Shown here piece after piece: positions 12,022-30,534 of a stretch of DNA of 64,000 nt (its first letter is position 1; each line of letters begins with the position of its first letter). The DNA lies in contig NC_135241.1 of NCBI RefSeq assembly GCF_947623445.1, positions 21,764,501 through 21,828,500 on the forward strand, in the 5' to 3' direction. The notes below the pieces were generated by a model that was given only the letters and a program-made list of their open reading frames with translations, did not search any database and was not told the DNA's origin. Both the position numbers and the translations under genes were made by a program. This stretch comes from Clavelina lepadiformis (Eukaryota > Chordata > Ascidiacea > Aplousobranchia > Clavelinidae).

Positions 12022-14767
12022 CTGCTGAACCAAACACAGTTTGTACTGAACATTTTCTGATATCTTCATCAATTAAGAAAGGAGTTTTTGGATTTTTCAA
12101 GTGGAAATTGTCGTATCCTATACATGCTTTTTGTTCAGTGCCTTATGCCTACTTATTCACTTTCATCAAAGTTAAATACCGTCAGCATTTGTATCAGAAG
12201 CTTCTCAGATGAATCAGCATGCATCTGATAGATGCCACTGTGGTTTCTACTCATAGTGAATGATTGCATCCAAACTATTGCTTTGCTTTTCTTCAGATTT
12301 AATAATATCCAGCAACCAAGTTTGCAAAAAATTTAAAGAGCAATTTTTTGTTTAATTTCTGAGCTTTTCAGTGAGGCCGTTGCGGTTTTTAATTTTGAAA
12401 TTTTAAAGTGCTGTTATTATGCTGAGGTTAACCTACCATTAATGGCATGTTAAGACTAATTTTTCAAAATACTGGTCTGAGGTAAGCTCTGTATTTTTAA
12501 ACCTTTCTTAATCAAGTATCTAATCTGTGATTTGAAATAAATAGGTAGAGTTTCATTTTAGCGTACTATTTGATCATTTTTATAATCTTGTGTTTTTTTC
12601 TAGGCATTTATTGTGCATACATAGTTTTCCTGTATCATTGTATAAGTTATGTTGTGAAGTAAGAAGCTTTTTAGATCATGAACGGGAGCTTTAAAACAAA
12701 TAAATATTGAGTCTCTTTTTAATTCTTCATCTCTGTTTATTTTGCACTTTATTGATTTCACTTTTATCAGATGATAAACTTTTATCACATAGGCTTTTTC
12801 ATTTGATATTGTGTTTTTTTTACCAAATAAGAAGACATAAATTAACCATTAATTTTTTTTGCCGTTATCAGGCATTCATGTCACCTGAGTTTGTAAGCAG
12901 CACAATCGTATCTGTTGAACTTGTGTTTCAGTAATTTGACGAAAATCTAACATAAACGATACCAGAGTAAATTTACATGATGTTACTGTTTCAGTATCAA
13001 CAAAGCATCACCAAAGTGCATTGCAGTATTCGCATTGAATTGTTTCTTAGTGATTTTGGCCGATTAGACTGCACAGATCGGTATTTTAAAATGCTGTGAT
13101 TTGTTAAAGTTTTTCCTGTTGTTTGTCTTTGCGTAAAGAAAACTTGTAAAACTTTGACCAACAATATCAATCTAGGCCAGATGCACTCAATTGATCCAGT
13201 TTATATGATTATTAATTGTCAATTTTTATGTAAAGTTTTTTGCTATCATCAAACGCGATAGTTTAAACCCAGTAGTATCGAGAGTATGTAACAACCAACA
13301 TTTGTTGTAGCTTTGTCCTTGTTTAATTTAATACATTTTTTCACCTGTAATCTGTAAATGTCACACACACACACTGTGCCCATTTATGTGCGACAAGCCT
13401 GACTACCAAGTAACCTCGACTGGTGTTTTGGCTTAAGTTTTTCTATTTCACATATCGGAAGTGTTTTAGTGTTTACGTGAGAACTCTTTTGATGTGAGTT
13501 TTTCTCAACTATAGCATTCACTCAAACTCAGTTCAGTATTCTTATTTGCCCATTAATTTGACCTCACTGAAATATTGTATGGTCGCTTTATTGGGTTGGT
13601 GCTTTGCACAGTGTTTTCAATTGTCCTTGAACTACCAGTTTTCTGTAGACAATTGCTTCATTGCTTAGTGTGAATACAATAGGCAAACATTTCGTGTGAT
13701 GTTTTTGTTTTTTAAAAGGGATTCCGACTACCTTAGTTTAAAAAAGTCTAGGTTTGATGTGTTAAGGCCTGTCCAAAAAAGCACTGAGATCCTTTACTCG
13801 CTAGCTCAATATAGGAATTTAGGAAATAAAGACGGTCCTCTTATTTTAAAGGTCAAACTCCAGTACGTTTGAATCCTGAATTTCAGTGTGACCACGACCT
13901 GTTAACTAAATCATTTGCTAGGAATCGTAAAAGATGGTGTTGGTGCCGTCTTTACGACTTACGTTTTATACAATTTGCAATATTTTGGTGTTAAATGTTA
14001 CAAGGCGCATAAAAGTGTAGAATTTGGAAACCTAGTTTGTTCGGGCCGAGTTTTTCCGCGAATTAGCGCTCAACTCAATGAACGTGGAGAATGCCCTTCC
14101 AGTTTCCAACAGTGATAACCTTTTTTGGCTAAAGAAAGTAATATTGAGAAAGCGGTTACCAACAAAGAATTTCACACAAAATACATGATATTCGAGAGCG
14201 TTTAGATATATCCAACAGCTCAAAAATTAAAATTTATAGAAAGTTTTCTTTAAATCAAAATTTACAAGCCATTTTGCCAGTTTCCCACGACATCCGGGGT
14301 TATAATGCTGTGGGAAAATCAAAGCGGAACTAACTTAGCTTGACAAAGGTATGATGCAGGTATCCTATCAATCAATGGATCAGATGTTTCATTGTCAAAC
14401 ATTTGGATTGCTGACTGTAGTTGCACAAGGCAGGTTATATGTGGCTGTATGGTGTATTTTACTTCTATTTTGTCAACCTTTGTTGTCTAGTTTTTACTCT
14501 GCTTAGGTAGGCTATAATGCAGGCCCAGCTGCTTTGTGTATTTACTGATTTATGTACGTATTTTCCTAGGCTACGGGCAGGCGGGGCAAGGCAAGGAAGA
14601 GTACTTACAGACTGAGTAGGCCTAACAGCTAGCAAACAGTACCCTGTTTATCGGTAATTCTTCGATAAATTCTTTGAAGCTGTTAAAAACAGGAATCTTT
14701 TCATATATTCTGATAGTAGAAATTTGGAATCACAAGAAAAACGGGAAACATTCAATCATCAAAAAGC
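12022..14767. other. Intergenic: PPP2R5 3' flank and MEMO1 5' flank
   Basis: The stop of the B56 gene is followed by AT-rich sequence with candidate AATAAA signals near 12536 and 12694, so the 3' UTR may run several hundred bases. A short CA microsatellite lies near 13363-13375. Open frames are short and none resembles a known protein. The last few hundred bases before 14768 should hold the MEMO1 promoter, but I see no convincing motif. Confidence 0.6.
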
Positions 14768-17700
14768 ATGTCTACTAGAAGGGCCACCCATGCTGGTAGC
14801 TGGTATTCAAGTTCAGGTACAGGTTTTAACATGTAAGCATTCTTTGTCAGCTTATATTAATTCATAATGCTGTAATGCTACGTTCAAACGTTATAATATA
14901 TACATATATATATTATATATACGTTGGATGAAAATTATAATAAATAAACAACAAATTGAGGCTTCGGTGCTCACAGTAAGAACAAAATTTATGTCTCTGC
15001 ATACACAATTTTGCATCGAAAACTGCCATGCTTTCCTGTCTGGTCCTAACTCAGTGGTTCCCAAACCTTTCCTGCAGTGAAAGCCCTTCAAGGTTTGAAG
15101 GAACCTGTCGAAATTCAACACAATAAAACTTTAGCAATTGATTTCCACTTACAACAGCCTATACCGGGGCCATTAGTGCCCAAACCTGCTTCACGATTGA
15201 GTAACATTAGATAAAGCCCGAAGTTTTTGGGAGCTGCAAATGTGTATTTACTCACAAACATTAAAGTTTATAATCATAGAAAAAAATAAGACTTTTTCCC
15301 TGGACAGCAATGCAGGTTACTATGGCAAGATCAAGACAAAACAATTAGAACTGGTAGCTATTACATCCATACCTAGAGTGATGAAAAATTATCAGAATGC
15401 TTATCGCAGACAATGTTCTTAGATACATCACAAAAGCCTTTCATATCAACTGCTGTGTCTCTAATTTGGGCGAATGCGTACCAGTATGAAACAAGTCACG
15501 TTAGCACTATTATTAGAGATTGCCTGGAATGATCACACTCTAACAAAATAGATTTAAATTCTTGAACAAGAAGAAAAACAGACTAAGATAGCTTTTCTAC
15601 AAGTTCAAAGAGTCACATGCAAAGGCCCAAAGAGTTGCATGGAGAGCGATGTTTTGGCCACACTTAGCCTATACTGACAACTGTCTGCCATAATACCACT
15701 TGGAGAAGTTTACAAGTTGTAATGAAGTTGGTACGAAGCTAGATAATTCGATTGTTTTACTTTTTACCAATACTAGATTATTTTAGTATTTGTATCTGTC
15801 TCGTGGAACCCACTTTGTCGACCATTGTTTTAATCTAACTTCCCATTTTAACAATGGTTGGTGTAAGTTATTTTGTTTGAAATTTTAGGCGTGGTATAAC
15901 AATTATTGAGACAAGTTATTTCAACAACTGCTGCACCAGTTTGTTGTAAACTTTGCCAGTTACATGGTTAATTTAATATGTTTTACTAACATTAAGCAAT
16001 ATGACCTATATACATATTTCCAACTGACCTTTACATAGGATACTACAGTAGTATTACTTAATTCTTCACAATGACAAAAAATTATTTTTAATTATAATGC
16101 CAGAACCCAGAAGGCCTATTTGTAGAGTTTTGCATCAGAGTAGTTTTAACAAACAAATTTTTCAAATGCATTATTAAAATATATTAGCATATCAAGAAAT
16201 GCAATGTTTTGCAGGAAGCCAGCTTAATCAGCAGCTAAATCAGTGGCTGAGTGAAGCATCAGGCTCATCTCACGGACCTGCACGAGCGATCATTTCTCCA
16301 CATGCTGGTTATTCGTACTGTGGTTCATGTGCAGCACACGCTTATAAACAAATTGATGCCACCAACGTGTACGTTTCTGTTTTATGCTTCAAAATTTTTT
16401 ATTCTAAGGTATTTGGCTAACTTAAAGTTGTAGAGTTTTATTTCCTCGGCGTTGATATTTTCATTCAGTTGTGAGTAGCTCTACACCCTATTGGCTGGGT
16501 GGTGTACTGACATAGTGGTAGAGCATCTGATCAGCAGTTATGTCATCCAGGGTTACTACTCAGCTGTGCTGCATTATTGTCTTATTTCCATGCTCTTCCA
16601 AAATGTTGATACTTGCCCTAATCAGTGGTTTAGTAACTGTGACAAACAGTTCCAGGTTTAGTCGACATCAAATAATTAACTTAACCACAAATAAAATACC
16701 TCAGTTTTAAAATGCAGACAGTCTCAATGAATGGGGCTTCAGCTGTGTGGAAACTTGTGCGAAAAGTTTTGTCAGCCTGAGGATAAATACTCTGTATTTT
16801 ATTGTATTATGTATTACTGTATTGGATTGTATTAACTGTTGTATTTTATGTAGCGTTCTTCTTATCAAATAAATTCTTTTGCTATTTTACTTCTGTATTG
16901 CAAGTATGAGCTTCATGTATTATGATGAATAGTTATTACTAATGATTAGAAAATATTTTAATATCAAAATTAGGTAATACTTAATGAGCCAAGAAGAATT
17001 TTTAATTTGTGATGAATTTCATTCATCAATTATTTTTTTTATTCTCCATCACTGCCGTAGCTAAACGATTTAATTCCATTCTCTTCTATAAAATTTGTTC
17101 AATATTCTTTCTTCATGTGTATACTGTATATAGTGAACGTGTGTTCATCCTGGGTCCTTCACATCATGTTTATTTACGGGAGTGTGCTCTTTCACCAGCC
17201 ACAAGTTACAAAACACCACTTTACAACTTGAAAATTGACCAAAGTAGTAAGCAAATTATTGAATTATATTGAACTTGAATTATTTATTACACATCTTTTT
17301 CAATTAACTTTGTGATATGTTTTTGCGATTAACTTTCCAAATTCATTTTACAACTGGCTCCTGTTATCTAAATTTAGTTTACGGGGAACTTTATGCAACT
17401 GGAAAGTTTAAAACCATGAGCATGCAGACTGATGAAGACGAACACAGCATTGAAATGCAGCTTGCTTTTGTTGCAAAAGCCATGGAAAGGTTTTCTTTTT
17501 GAAAAATAAATCTTGTGTTTATGCTATCGTACTATTTAAAAAATTTATACTTGATTGTTTCAGAATAAAAAGTTTGCGGTAACTTAAACGAGTGGCATTT
17601 TTATAATTTATGTGATTCTGTTTTTCAGCAAACACGACAATTTTAAAATTGTACCCGTCCTGGTTGGAAGTCTGGACAGAGACAGTGAAAGAGAATATGG

Positions 17701-18628
17701 AAAAATTTTCAGTAAATACATAAATGATCCTCGCAACTTGTTTATCATCTCGTCTGATTTCTGTCATTGGGGTAAGACATAGTGAAATAACTTGTGCTTT
17801 CAAAAATGCTCATTATGACAGTGTTGCATCCCAATACTACTGCTGCACTTTTTCATCTACATTGTTAAATCATGCCTACCTACTGCCAACTTTATAGTGC
17901 ATAAAATTTTGCATTTTTGCTTCAGAAGTTCAGGCAATTGAATTCAGTTTTGTCAGTGTTTATGTTATGTATTTGCGAATTGTTTTTGCATCTTCTATCA
18001 GGAGATCGATTTCGTTACAACCATTATGAGCCAGAACATGGTGAGATATATCAATCCATTGAAGCATTGGATGACAGGGTAAGTATGAAGCTATTGTTCG
18101 AAAAGTAGATTGTTTTTACTACATCTTGTTTCTACTTCTTAGGACTTTGCCCCCCTAAATTCTTGTAAATATGAAAATTTTCTTGTAAATATTACCTAAA
18201 AGTTATAGAATTTTTGACGCAATGTCATTAATAATTGAGTTACTTGCTTTCTATGTTTTAGGGAATGAAAATTATTGAACGTTTGGACCCGGATGAATTT
18301 TCATCTTATCTCAGCAAATATAAAAACACAATATGTGGAAGGCATCCTATTGGAGTCATGTTAAACGTGGGTTTTTCACCTTCCCATATGTTCGTTCTTT
18401 TAACTAACTTTTACCAGTCAGATATTGTTGTATATTTTCCCGCTTTCAAATGCTTTTTGTTTAAATTTGCTGATTCTCTATTTTTAACAGGCTGTCAAGT
18501 CTCTTCAAAATGGAAATGGTCTGACCATGCAGTTTCGCTTTTTAAACTACAAGCAGTCAAGCAAGTGCTATGTGAGAAGCGACAGCTCTGTTAGTTATGC
18601 CGCCGGATCTCTTGTTATGCATACATAG
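14768..18628 (+). CDS. MEMO1: MEMO1 family protein
   Basis: MEMO1 is a cytosolic, copper-binding, extradiol-dioxygenase-like protein linked to ErbB2-driven cell motility, redox control and iron homeostasis. Eight exons splice in phase: 14768-14816, 16215-16368, 17134-17246, 17378-17489, 17629-17771, 18002-18078, 18262-18366, 18491-18628, giving 296 aa (human 297). Hallmarks appear in order: [75 protein letters not shown]. By alignment the metal-site residues correspond to about His46, His78 and Cys241, all kept. Start: the first ATG gives the expected short first exon. Intron 1 (about 1.4 kb) holds a decayed hAT-like element; intron 2 holds a tRNA-derived SINE. A candidate AATAAA is at 19255-19260. 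Confidence 0.96.
14887..14926. repeat. AT-rich inverted repeat
   Basis: ACGTT and AACGT flank alternating TATA runs around 14885-14926, so the strand can fold on itself. It lies in MEMO1 intron 1 and is a simple-sequence palindrome, without other signs of function. Confidence 0.4.
15052..15829. mobile_element. Decayed hAT-like element in MEMO1 intron 1
   Basis: CAGTGGTTCCCAAACC at 15052 matches the classic terminal sequence of hAT (Charlie-like) transposons. About 780 bp on, the reverse complement of 15816-15829 begins CAATGGTCGACAAA, a possible degraded partner end. A 60-codon open frame at 15240-15422 contains KIKTKQ...[10 protein letters not shown], loosely like the C-terminal dimerisation region of hAT transposases. 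No intact transposase is present. The left terminus is fairly secure; the right end and the protein resemblance are tentative. Confidence 0.4.
16500..16855 (+). mobile_element. tRNA-derived SINE in MEMO1 intron 2
   Basis: A pol III A-box-like stretch (TGACATAGTGGTAGAGCA, from 16508) is followed about 25 bp later by a B-box-like GGGTTACTACTC (from 16550), with tRNA-like spacing. A unique-looking body follows, and the segment ends in a string of TGTATT-type short repeats (about 16790-16850), as SINE tails do. The B box is worn relative to GGTTCGANTCC, so this is a derived element and not a working tRNA gene. Confidence 0.5.
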
Positions 18629-19921
18629 CGGACTACTGTGTATAACTAAAAGCTTTAGCTGTGGCACGTGAACTATTGTAAGTCTTAATATTAGAAACAA
18701 TGAGTTTGGTAGATCTTGTTTTATCCAGAGAATTGAAACTCATCTTGTCGATGTCAAAAAATACTACTTTAGGATCACTTGCTTACGGTACAGTATAACC
18801 TTTGTAATTACTTGCATAAAGTTGTTACAATTTAAACTGTTTTATTGAAACTGCTCAGTTCTAACAGCAGAACACAAGTTCCATCACACAATAGAACCAT
18901 GCTTTAGTAAATTTATGCGCTCCTTCACACTTTGAATGCATCCTAAGATGACGTTTGTGACAAATATTTAATTAACCATTGGACCAGTTGCCCAGTACCC
19001 ACGACTTCATTCGTTTTTTTAATTCGAGCTTAACCTGGGTTAATATAACTCTCACACAGTGAAATACAATGGTCCTGTGAATGTTACCCAGCTCTATGGT
19101 AACAAGAGGCATCTTGTGTTGAAGACAGCCGTTTCCCTGCTTGGGTTCATTCCTCAATTTTTTTATATCTATTCCAGTGTAGTGACTAAATACTACGGGG
19201 TGACCACTTAAATTCTATGGTAAATATTAACCTCTTTTGTAAAATGGTAAACCTAATAAAAGTTGTTTCTTGCAATTGAGCATTTCTGCAATATTAGACA
19301 ATTTCCGCCGTCTGCTTTCCAGCTGTGTGATGTTTTCATTATGATAGGGCTAACATTCTATAGAGGTTGGCCTAAACTGTGGAATTTACTATTTTTTACA
19401 CTTAACATAGTGTTGTCTTTTGTGTATTGTGCTAACATCTTGCTTCAAATTAGTCGTAATAAAGAAATGCACACAAACACATCGGTGGTTTTTCACTGAT
19501 CGAAGCTGATTATCATCTTTATTCACACATGTACTACGTACTTAAACAAAGGCTCATGTATTAACTCTATACTCATTGAAAGCTCTCGCGACATCTATAA
19601 AAAGGCTAATGACCCCCAGGTTGAAAACCACTGTACTATACTATTACGTTACTTTTCGCCCAGCCAATGCCCAAAATCGAATGATACGGTACAAGTAACA
19701 AAACTATAAACAAGTTTCCCAGATAAAAGAGAAAGGCTTGTTCGACAAGCAAGAAAAGTTTACAACATGTAAAAACATTTTATAAATTGTCTGCTATTAA
19801 CAAACTTTCCACCACAGTAAACACAGTTTTCATTACATACCATATATAAATGCTGAAACAACTTATAAAGCTGCTTTCACAAAGAGAAATATATAAGAAT
19901 TAATATAACTCGTAACGATTA
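18629..19921. other. Convergent intergenic region (MEMO1 / ETNPPL 3' ends)
   Basis: This 1.3-kb gap holds the 3' ends of two convergent genes. Candidate poly(A) signals are AATAAA at 19255-19260 for MEMO1 and TTTATT (AATAAA on the minus strand) at 19518-19523 for the lyase gene. A solitary hAT-like terminus (AGGTTGAAAACCACTG) ends at 19633. No credible additional coding sequence is seen. Confidence 0.55.
19618..19633. mobile_element. Solo hAT-type terminal sequence
   Basis: AGGTTGAAAACCACTG reads CAGTGGTTTTCAACCT in reverse complement, matching the start of many hAT elements. A weak partner (CGGTGGTTTTTCA) lies near 19482, but I find no 8-bp target duplication, so this is probably a truncated remnant. 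Confidence 0.35.
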
Positions 19922-25782
<5,861 letters not shown>

Positions 25783-26568
25783 AGTGCCGTTTAGCGTTTA
25801 ATAAATTATGTTTGATATTGCCTAGCTCACAGAGCTCATCTGCAAATGGAAAAATTGTGACATATGCGTCGATGTACTGTACATTTACAATAACTTTCCA
25901 CAAATCATTTTTACGCTGATTTTATAACTCTGTCACGTATGCCAAATGTTGCTTAAGCATTTCATTGTGGAATCTCCAACTAGTTACTAGTACATCAGCA
26001 CTGATATTTTAATTTGAGTACGTATACTCTGTCTAGCCTAAATTCTCATAAAACGATAGACAAACTGTGAATAATTTGTAATGTGAAACCACTTTAATTC
26101 CTCAGATTACGTGAAACCTACTTACCTACATACTCATTACATTGCTTGCTTTTAACAATACAGCTTTCGATGTACTGTAGACTGAGGAGTTCGGTACCCT
26201 TAGTTCAGTGCTCACCTACTTGCAAGTACCAAAAAACATCACATACTCGCACAACACAATTTTCAAGCAGGCTAGTATTGGTAAACAATTCACGATTTCA
26301 TGACAAAGCATGAAAGTGAGTATGTCTAGTATGGGCTCATAAAACATATTATGCGCAATAAATACCAATTGTGATTTGCACTGCACTGGTAATCTAGCAT
26401 TGGTAAGCGATATTTACTAGGCAACACCGGAAGCTATATAGTATAGTATATGCAGAATGACCACCGTACATAGTAGCAGCGTTCATTTCTACAGCAATCT
26501 GATTAGCGATTGTACAAAGCCGCCTCTACCTGTCTCCCTCTTGAAATAAAGGCACACCATGATGGTAA

Positions 26569-26576
26569 TGACGTCA
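26569..26576. promoter_or_regulatory. CRE-type palindrome TGACGTCA
   Basis: An exact cAMP-response-element octamer lies about 790 bp upstream of the lyase start codon, in a relatively GC-rich patch. Family knowledge: CREB/ATF factors bind this site. Whether it is used is unknown; one exact 8-mer in nearly 5 kb can arise by chance. Confidence 0.3.
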
Positions 26577-29233
26577 CTTCGCCTGTGTGCGCGGTACACA
26601 AAGCAAAGTATGGTGTCGGCGATACTGCACTTTGCTGCTCTCGCTTTTTATTGTAGCGCTGTGGTTGGTAACGACTGCAAATAAATTTCAGCGTTGCTTT
26701 ACTTACTCTATGACATTACGTTATAAGTAAAACTTCATATGGATCCGAAGAAAACTTCTTCCAAAAGCTTAAAAAAATAACCACTAGAAGAAATTACACA
26801 CTGAATTTGTTTAACTTTTCCTAAAGTGGATATAATTTTGATTCCTTGTTGCAATTCTTAAAGTTATATTGTCAAAGTTGCGATGCAAATTAACACTGCC
26901 ATTTTTGTGGCGTTGGCGTTCCGTACACTTCTCTCTGTTCTGGTTGTCTCGTATTACGAAACCACCATTACTTCCACGCTCTTGCCACGCAACTACTGTG
27001 TTGTAGATCACGTCTTTCTTATGACATGACAAGCAGCGGCCCATTGATGTTTAAGACAAAACACATGATGCGCAAGGCGTGTTACTTGTCAAAGGTTTGC
27101 GTTTCAAGCATTGTGGACAATACAGTGCTGACCTACATCACTGTCTATGGTGTGATTTGGTCTCAGAGTACGAGTCAGTTCGTATTTTCGTTCTAAGAAG
27201 TTTGTTTATAATTACATTAATTAATTTACGTCACATAAGTAGACTAATGGTGTCGGAGCGTTAATCCGATTAACGACAATGTTTTAAAACTCATTGTTGG
27301 GCTTGTCTTCTTAAAACACAAAAGACGCAGAGATCATTTGTTAAATAAAACATTTACTTAAAAACTGTTGCCAGTGGCTCCGTCCATAATGTCTTATCAC
27401 ATGTCCAGTGGATAACAATTTCCCGTTGTGTTTCTTTTATTGGATATTTTTCGTTTTTTGTTTTCCTTTAAAATCTATTTTATTTCTGATAGCAAGCTGC
27501 AATTACTCGCTGTGCCCCAGCTGCTACTTCTTGCCTTTTGGTTTTCGTTTAAATCCGTTGTTAACCGTATGATTTTACCCGACGTTTTCAATTATAGTTC
27601 TTAAACTGAGCAGTTCTTTGTTTTACATGTGATTCTAAATTTCATTCGATTTGATCTACGCTCTGAAGAGGGATGATCTGATAATTATCTGAAACTAGTC
27701 AGCAATTATAAGAACAAAAAACATGTTTTTAACTAGAATTGTCGTAGCCATTGCTAATTTGTGGTATCTTATCTTATCATTTAGGTTCCAAGCTTACCCC
27801 TCCGCACTTGAAATAAACAATACATATCACATGTACATTTAGCATTTTAGAATTAAACTCTTGGCCTATTTACCACAAAGTTATGCATTTTAACCAAGTG
27901 AAAAAAAAATTTATGGAGGTTCAAATTCACAGTGATTTATCAGAGGAACAATATTATGACGGCATTTGTAACTAAGCCTGCAACCAATATAATGATCAGT
28001 ACAAAATGAAAACACCAATGAATGTGAATAGAGTTCAATCTGTGTTTACATTAATATGTTTGTTTTAATATGTTTCGTCAAAGGAATAAGGTTAACATGA
28101 GAGCAAGATCAAAAATATTCGAATAACTTACCATCATTAACGCATGGAGTAGCCTAAGAACAAGATCGTATCTAGTTATAAGTGTGGAAAAGTTATGAGA
28201 TCTTATTGCTTTGGTGAAATTATTCAGGCATAATCCGATGATGATATTATTCTGTTCTTGATATAAAAATGCGTTCACTCAAGCTTCGCTTAAACATCGA
28301 AATGAACTGAAATTAGGTTACATTTAACACAGTTCTCGATCTGACAAATCAAACTCAAGCTTTCGAAAGTTTCTTTTGATAAATAACAGTGAATTTACGA
28401 GCTGTTACTGCACTCTGCTATTGCCTTTGTCACTGGATTCATTACTTGTTATTTTTTGATGAAAGTTTTTAAGTTCAGCCTTTCAGTTTTCTTCCTGTGT
28501 TATATACTGTATTTGTTATTCTGTGCCCAAAAAATACAAAGTTAATTTGTGCTAATTGTCATAATTAGCCCTTAATCCTACGGAATTCTTGTGCAGATCT
28601 GATAATATTATAATATTATTAGCGTTGTATTTCGTTATTTACGATCTAACGCTGTGCTACATTTTGGCCCGGTTTCTTTTGCTTCCGGGTTATGTAAACC
28701 GCTCACCACAACGCACACAGCGTTCGCTCGATGTTAAGCCTAGTTTTGCAGTGACATTGAAACCACCTCTTTGAATGAGTTTTGAAAGCAGTTCATCGTT
28801 TCGATATGAATCTGTAGCTGCCACGGTGCCACCACGCGGTGATTCTTTCATTTAAACATATTTCTCTAAATCGTGTCTGCGTTGATTACTGCTATGTGTA
28901 GTATTTGTTTGCTATACATATATGGTGCGTACCTGCTGCTCGGGCAGACGAGATCAACAATCCAATTTGGGTTTGTAAGATTATGAATTGAAAATGGAGT
29001 AGGCTACGCTCGGGACAACTCGTGCTCACTGGGAAGAAACGCAACCTTCCTTACTCTTCATCCGGTGTCATAACTTTGCCGCAAATCAATAATACAGTTA
29101 TATTAAAGAACACTGTCAGCTTTGTTAATGTACTGTGATGCTCAACTAGTCTATTAGTGGTTAAATAAATACGCACATTATCGGAATCAGATTAACGACA
29201 ATCAATTTACATTTAATATTTAGCTAGCACATA

Positions 29234-29318
29234 CCTTAGATATCTTATATATACTACATATAAGTTACATAACTTATACTACATATAACTTATAAACATA
29301 TATATAAGATATCTATGG
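29234..29318. repeat. Nested AT fold-back (possible tiny MITE)
   Basis: The arms 29234-29253 and 29299-29318 are reverse complements at 19 of 20 positions, including AGATATCTTATATATA. Between them is a second perfect inverted repeat (TATAAGTTA, CA, TAACTTATA). The whole can form a long hairpin or cruciform. No coding sequence is inside. Confidence 0.65.
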
Positions 29319-30534
29319 CACAGACTACTTTAAAAAACAAATTACGGTGTTTTAAAGTTGGGGAACTCCCTAATTAAAATTTATCTAAAATGTTTCATAT
29401 TATTCGTTTTTAATATATTTAGTTAAAATTGCTATTTTAATTTAATATTAACAGAAATTAAGGTGTTAAGCTTTTACCTCAAAAAATTGTTTTAATTTAA
29501 TTAATTTTTTAGCAAATGTGGAAATTACTACGTAGTTTTTCACTTATTAAACATTGTGGTTTTTATGACAATTGGTTAATTTGTTACCTAATTTCATTAA
29601 AGCAATAAAATTTATAAATGTTTTAGTAACATCCAAAAAATTAAAAAAAATGCATTTATTTTATTTTTTACTTGATAAGCGTTATGTTATTGTTTGACTT
29701 TCATAATTACATTTTATTTGTTGACATAAATAGTTTGATCAAAATTCTGATTTATTTTTTTTTGTAATCACCATGAGTAACCATAGAAATATAAAAAGCT
29801 TTGTGTACATTTACAACTTGTCATGGTAGGGTAAACCGTACCTTGCGTACAGCAGTATGTAGCTGGACAAATTATGGACACTTTTGTCTTTGGACAGTTG
29901 GACTGAAGAAGTTCCGTGTACAATTTAAACTCAGTGACGCATTCTTACTGCTTAAGCCCTAGGCATAAGCTAATTTCTGATGCATAAAATTTTTTTAGCC
30001 CCAGATAACTTGCAAACTCTTATGCATTTCACATCGCATGCTTCACTGACCACATGAGGACTAGGAATCATGAGGACGTCATGAGGACCAGGAATGCAAA
30101 TATAGGTTTTAAAACTGAGTTTGTAATTATTAACTGGCGTATTTTTTGTATGCATTTGCAAATTCTGTTCTCAACTAAAGTAGATGACCAAAAGCAGTTA
30201 TTACTCGTAGATTTATTATTTGGATTCTGTTGTATTATCGTCTTTCATATTTTAAGTCCATGGAGTTTTTATTGTTGTGATTTGTGGGCATATTATTTAT
30301 ATTTTTGCATCATATTTACTCTGTTATCATATTTACTCATACGTACTCTGCACAGTTAATGGTAGAAAATCAACAATACGTTACGAAAGCATAAGCAGCC
30401 AGAATTAGATGTTAGAAACTAAACTAAAATAAAATAAATGAATGATATTCTGTCTTTATAGGGGTCATGGTGAAATTCACACTTAATTGTGTTACTTTGG
30501 AAAATTAGGTTGGCAAGATAAATCATCTTAAGCA

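Larger units (their letters stand above)
25783..30534. other. Divergent intergenic region
   Basis: The lyase gene (leftward) and the TTC6-like gene (rightward) start 4.75 kb apart, so both promoters should lie here. A perfect CRE palindrome is at 26569-26576. The part around 26,450-27,060 is the least AT-rich and holds a 77-codon open frame (27044-26811, minus) without recognisable features. From 29,200 to 29,800 the sequence is very AT-rich with a strong fold-back. I see no convincing gene. Confidence 0.55.

Noticed and set aside
26811..27044. 77-codon minus-strand frame beginning MGRCLSCHKK
   Set aside because: Looks slightly coding but has only one Cys pair, no known motif, and no neighbours to splice to; left as intergenic.
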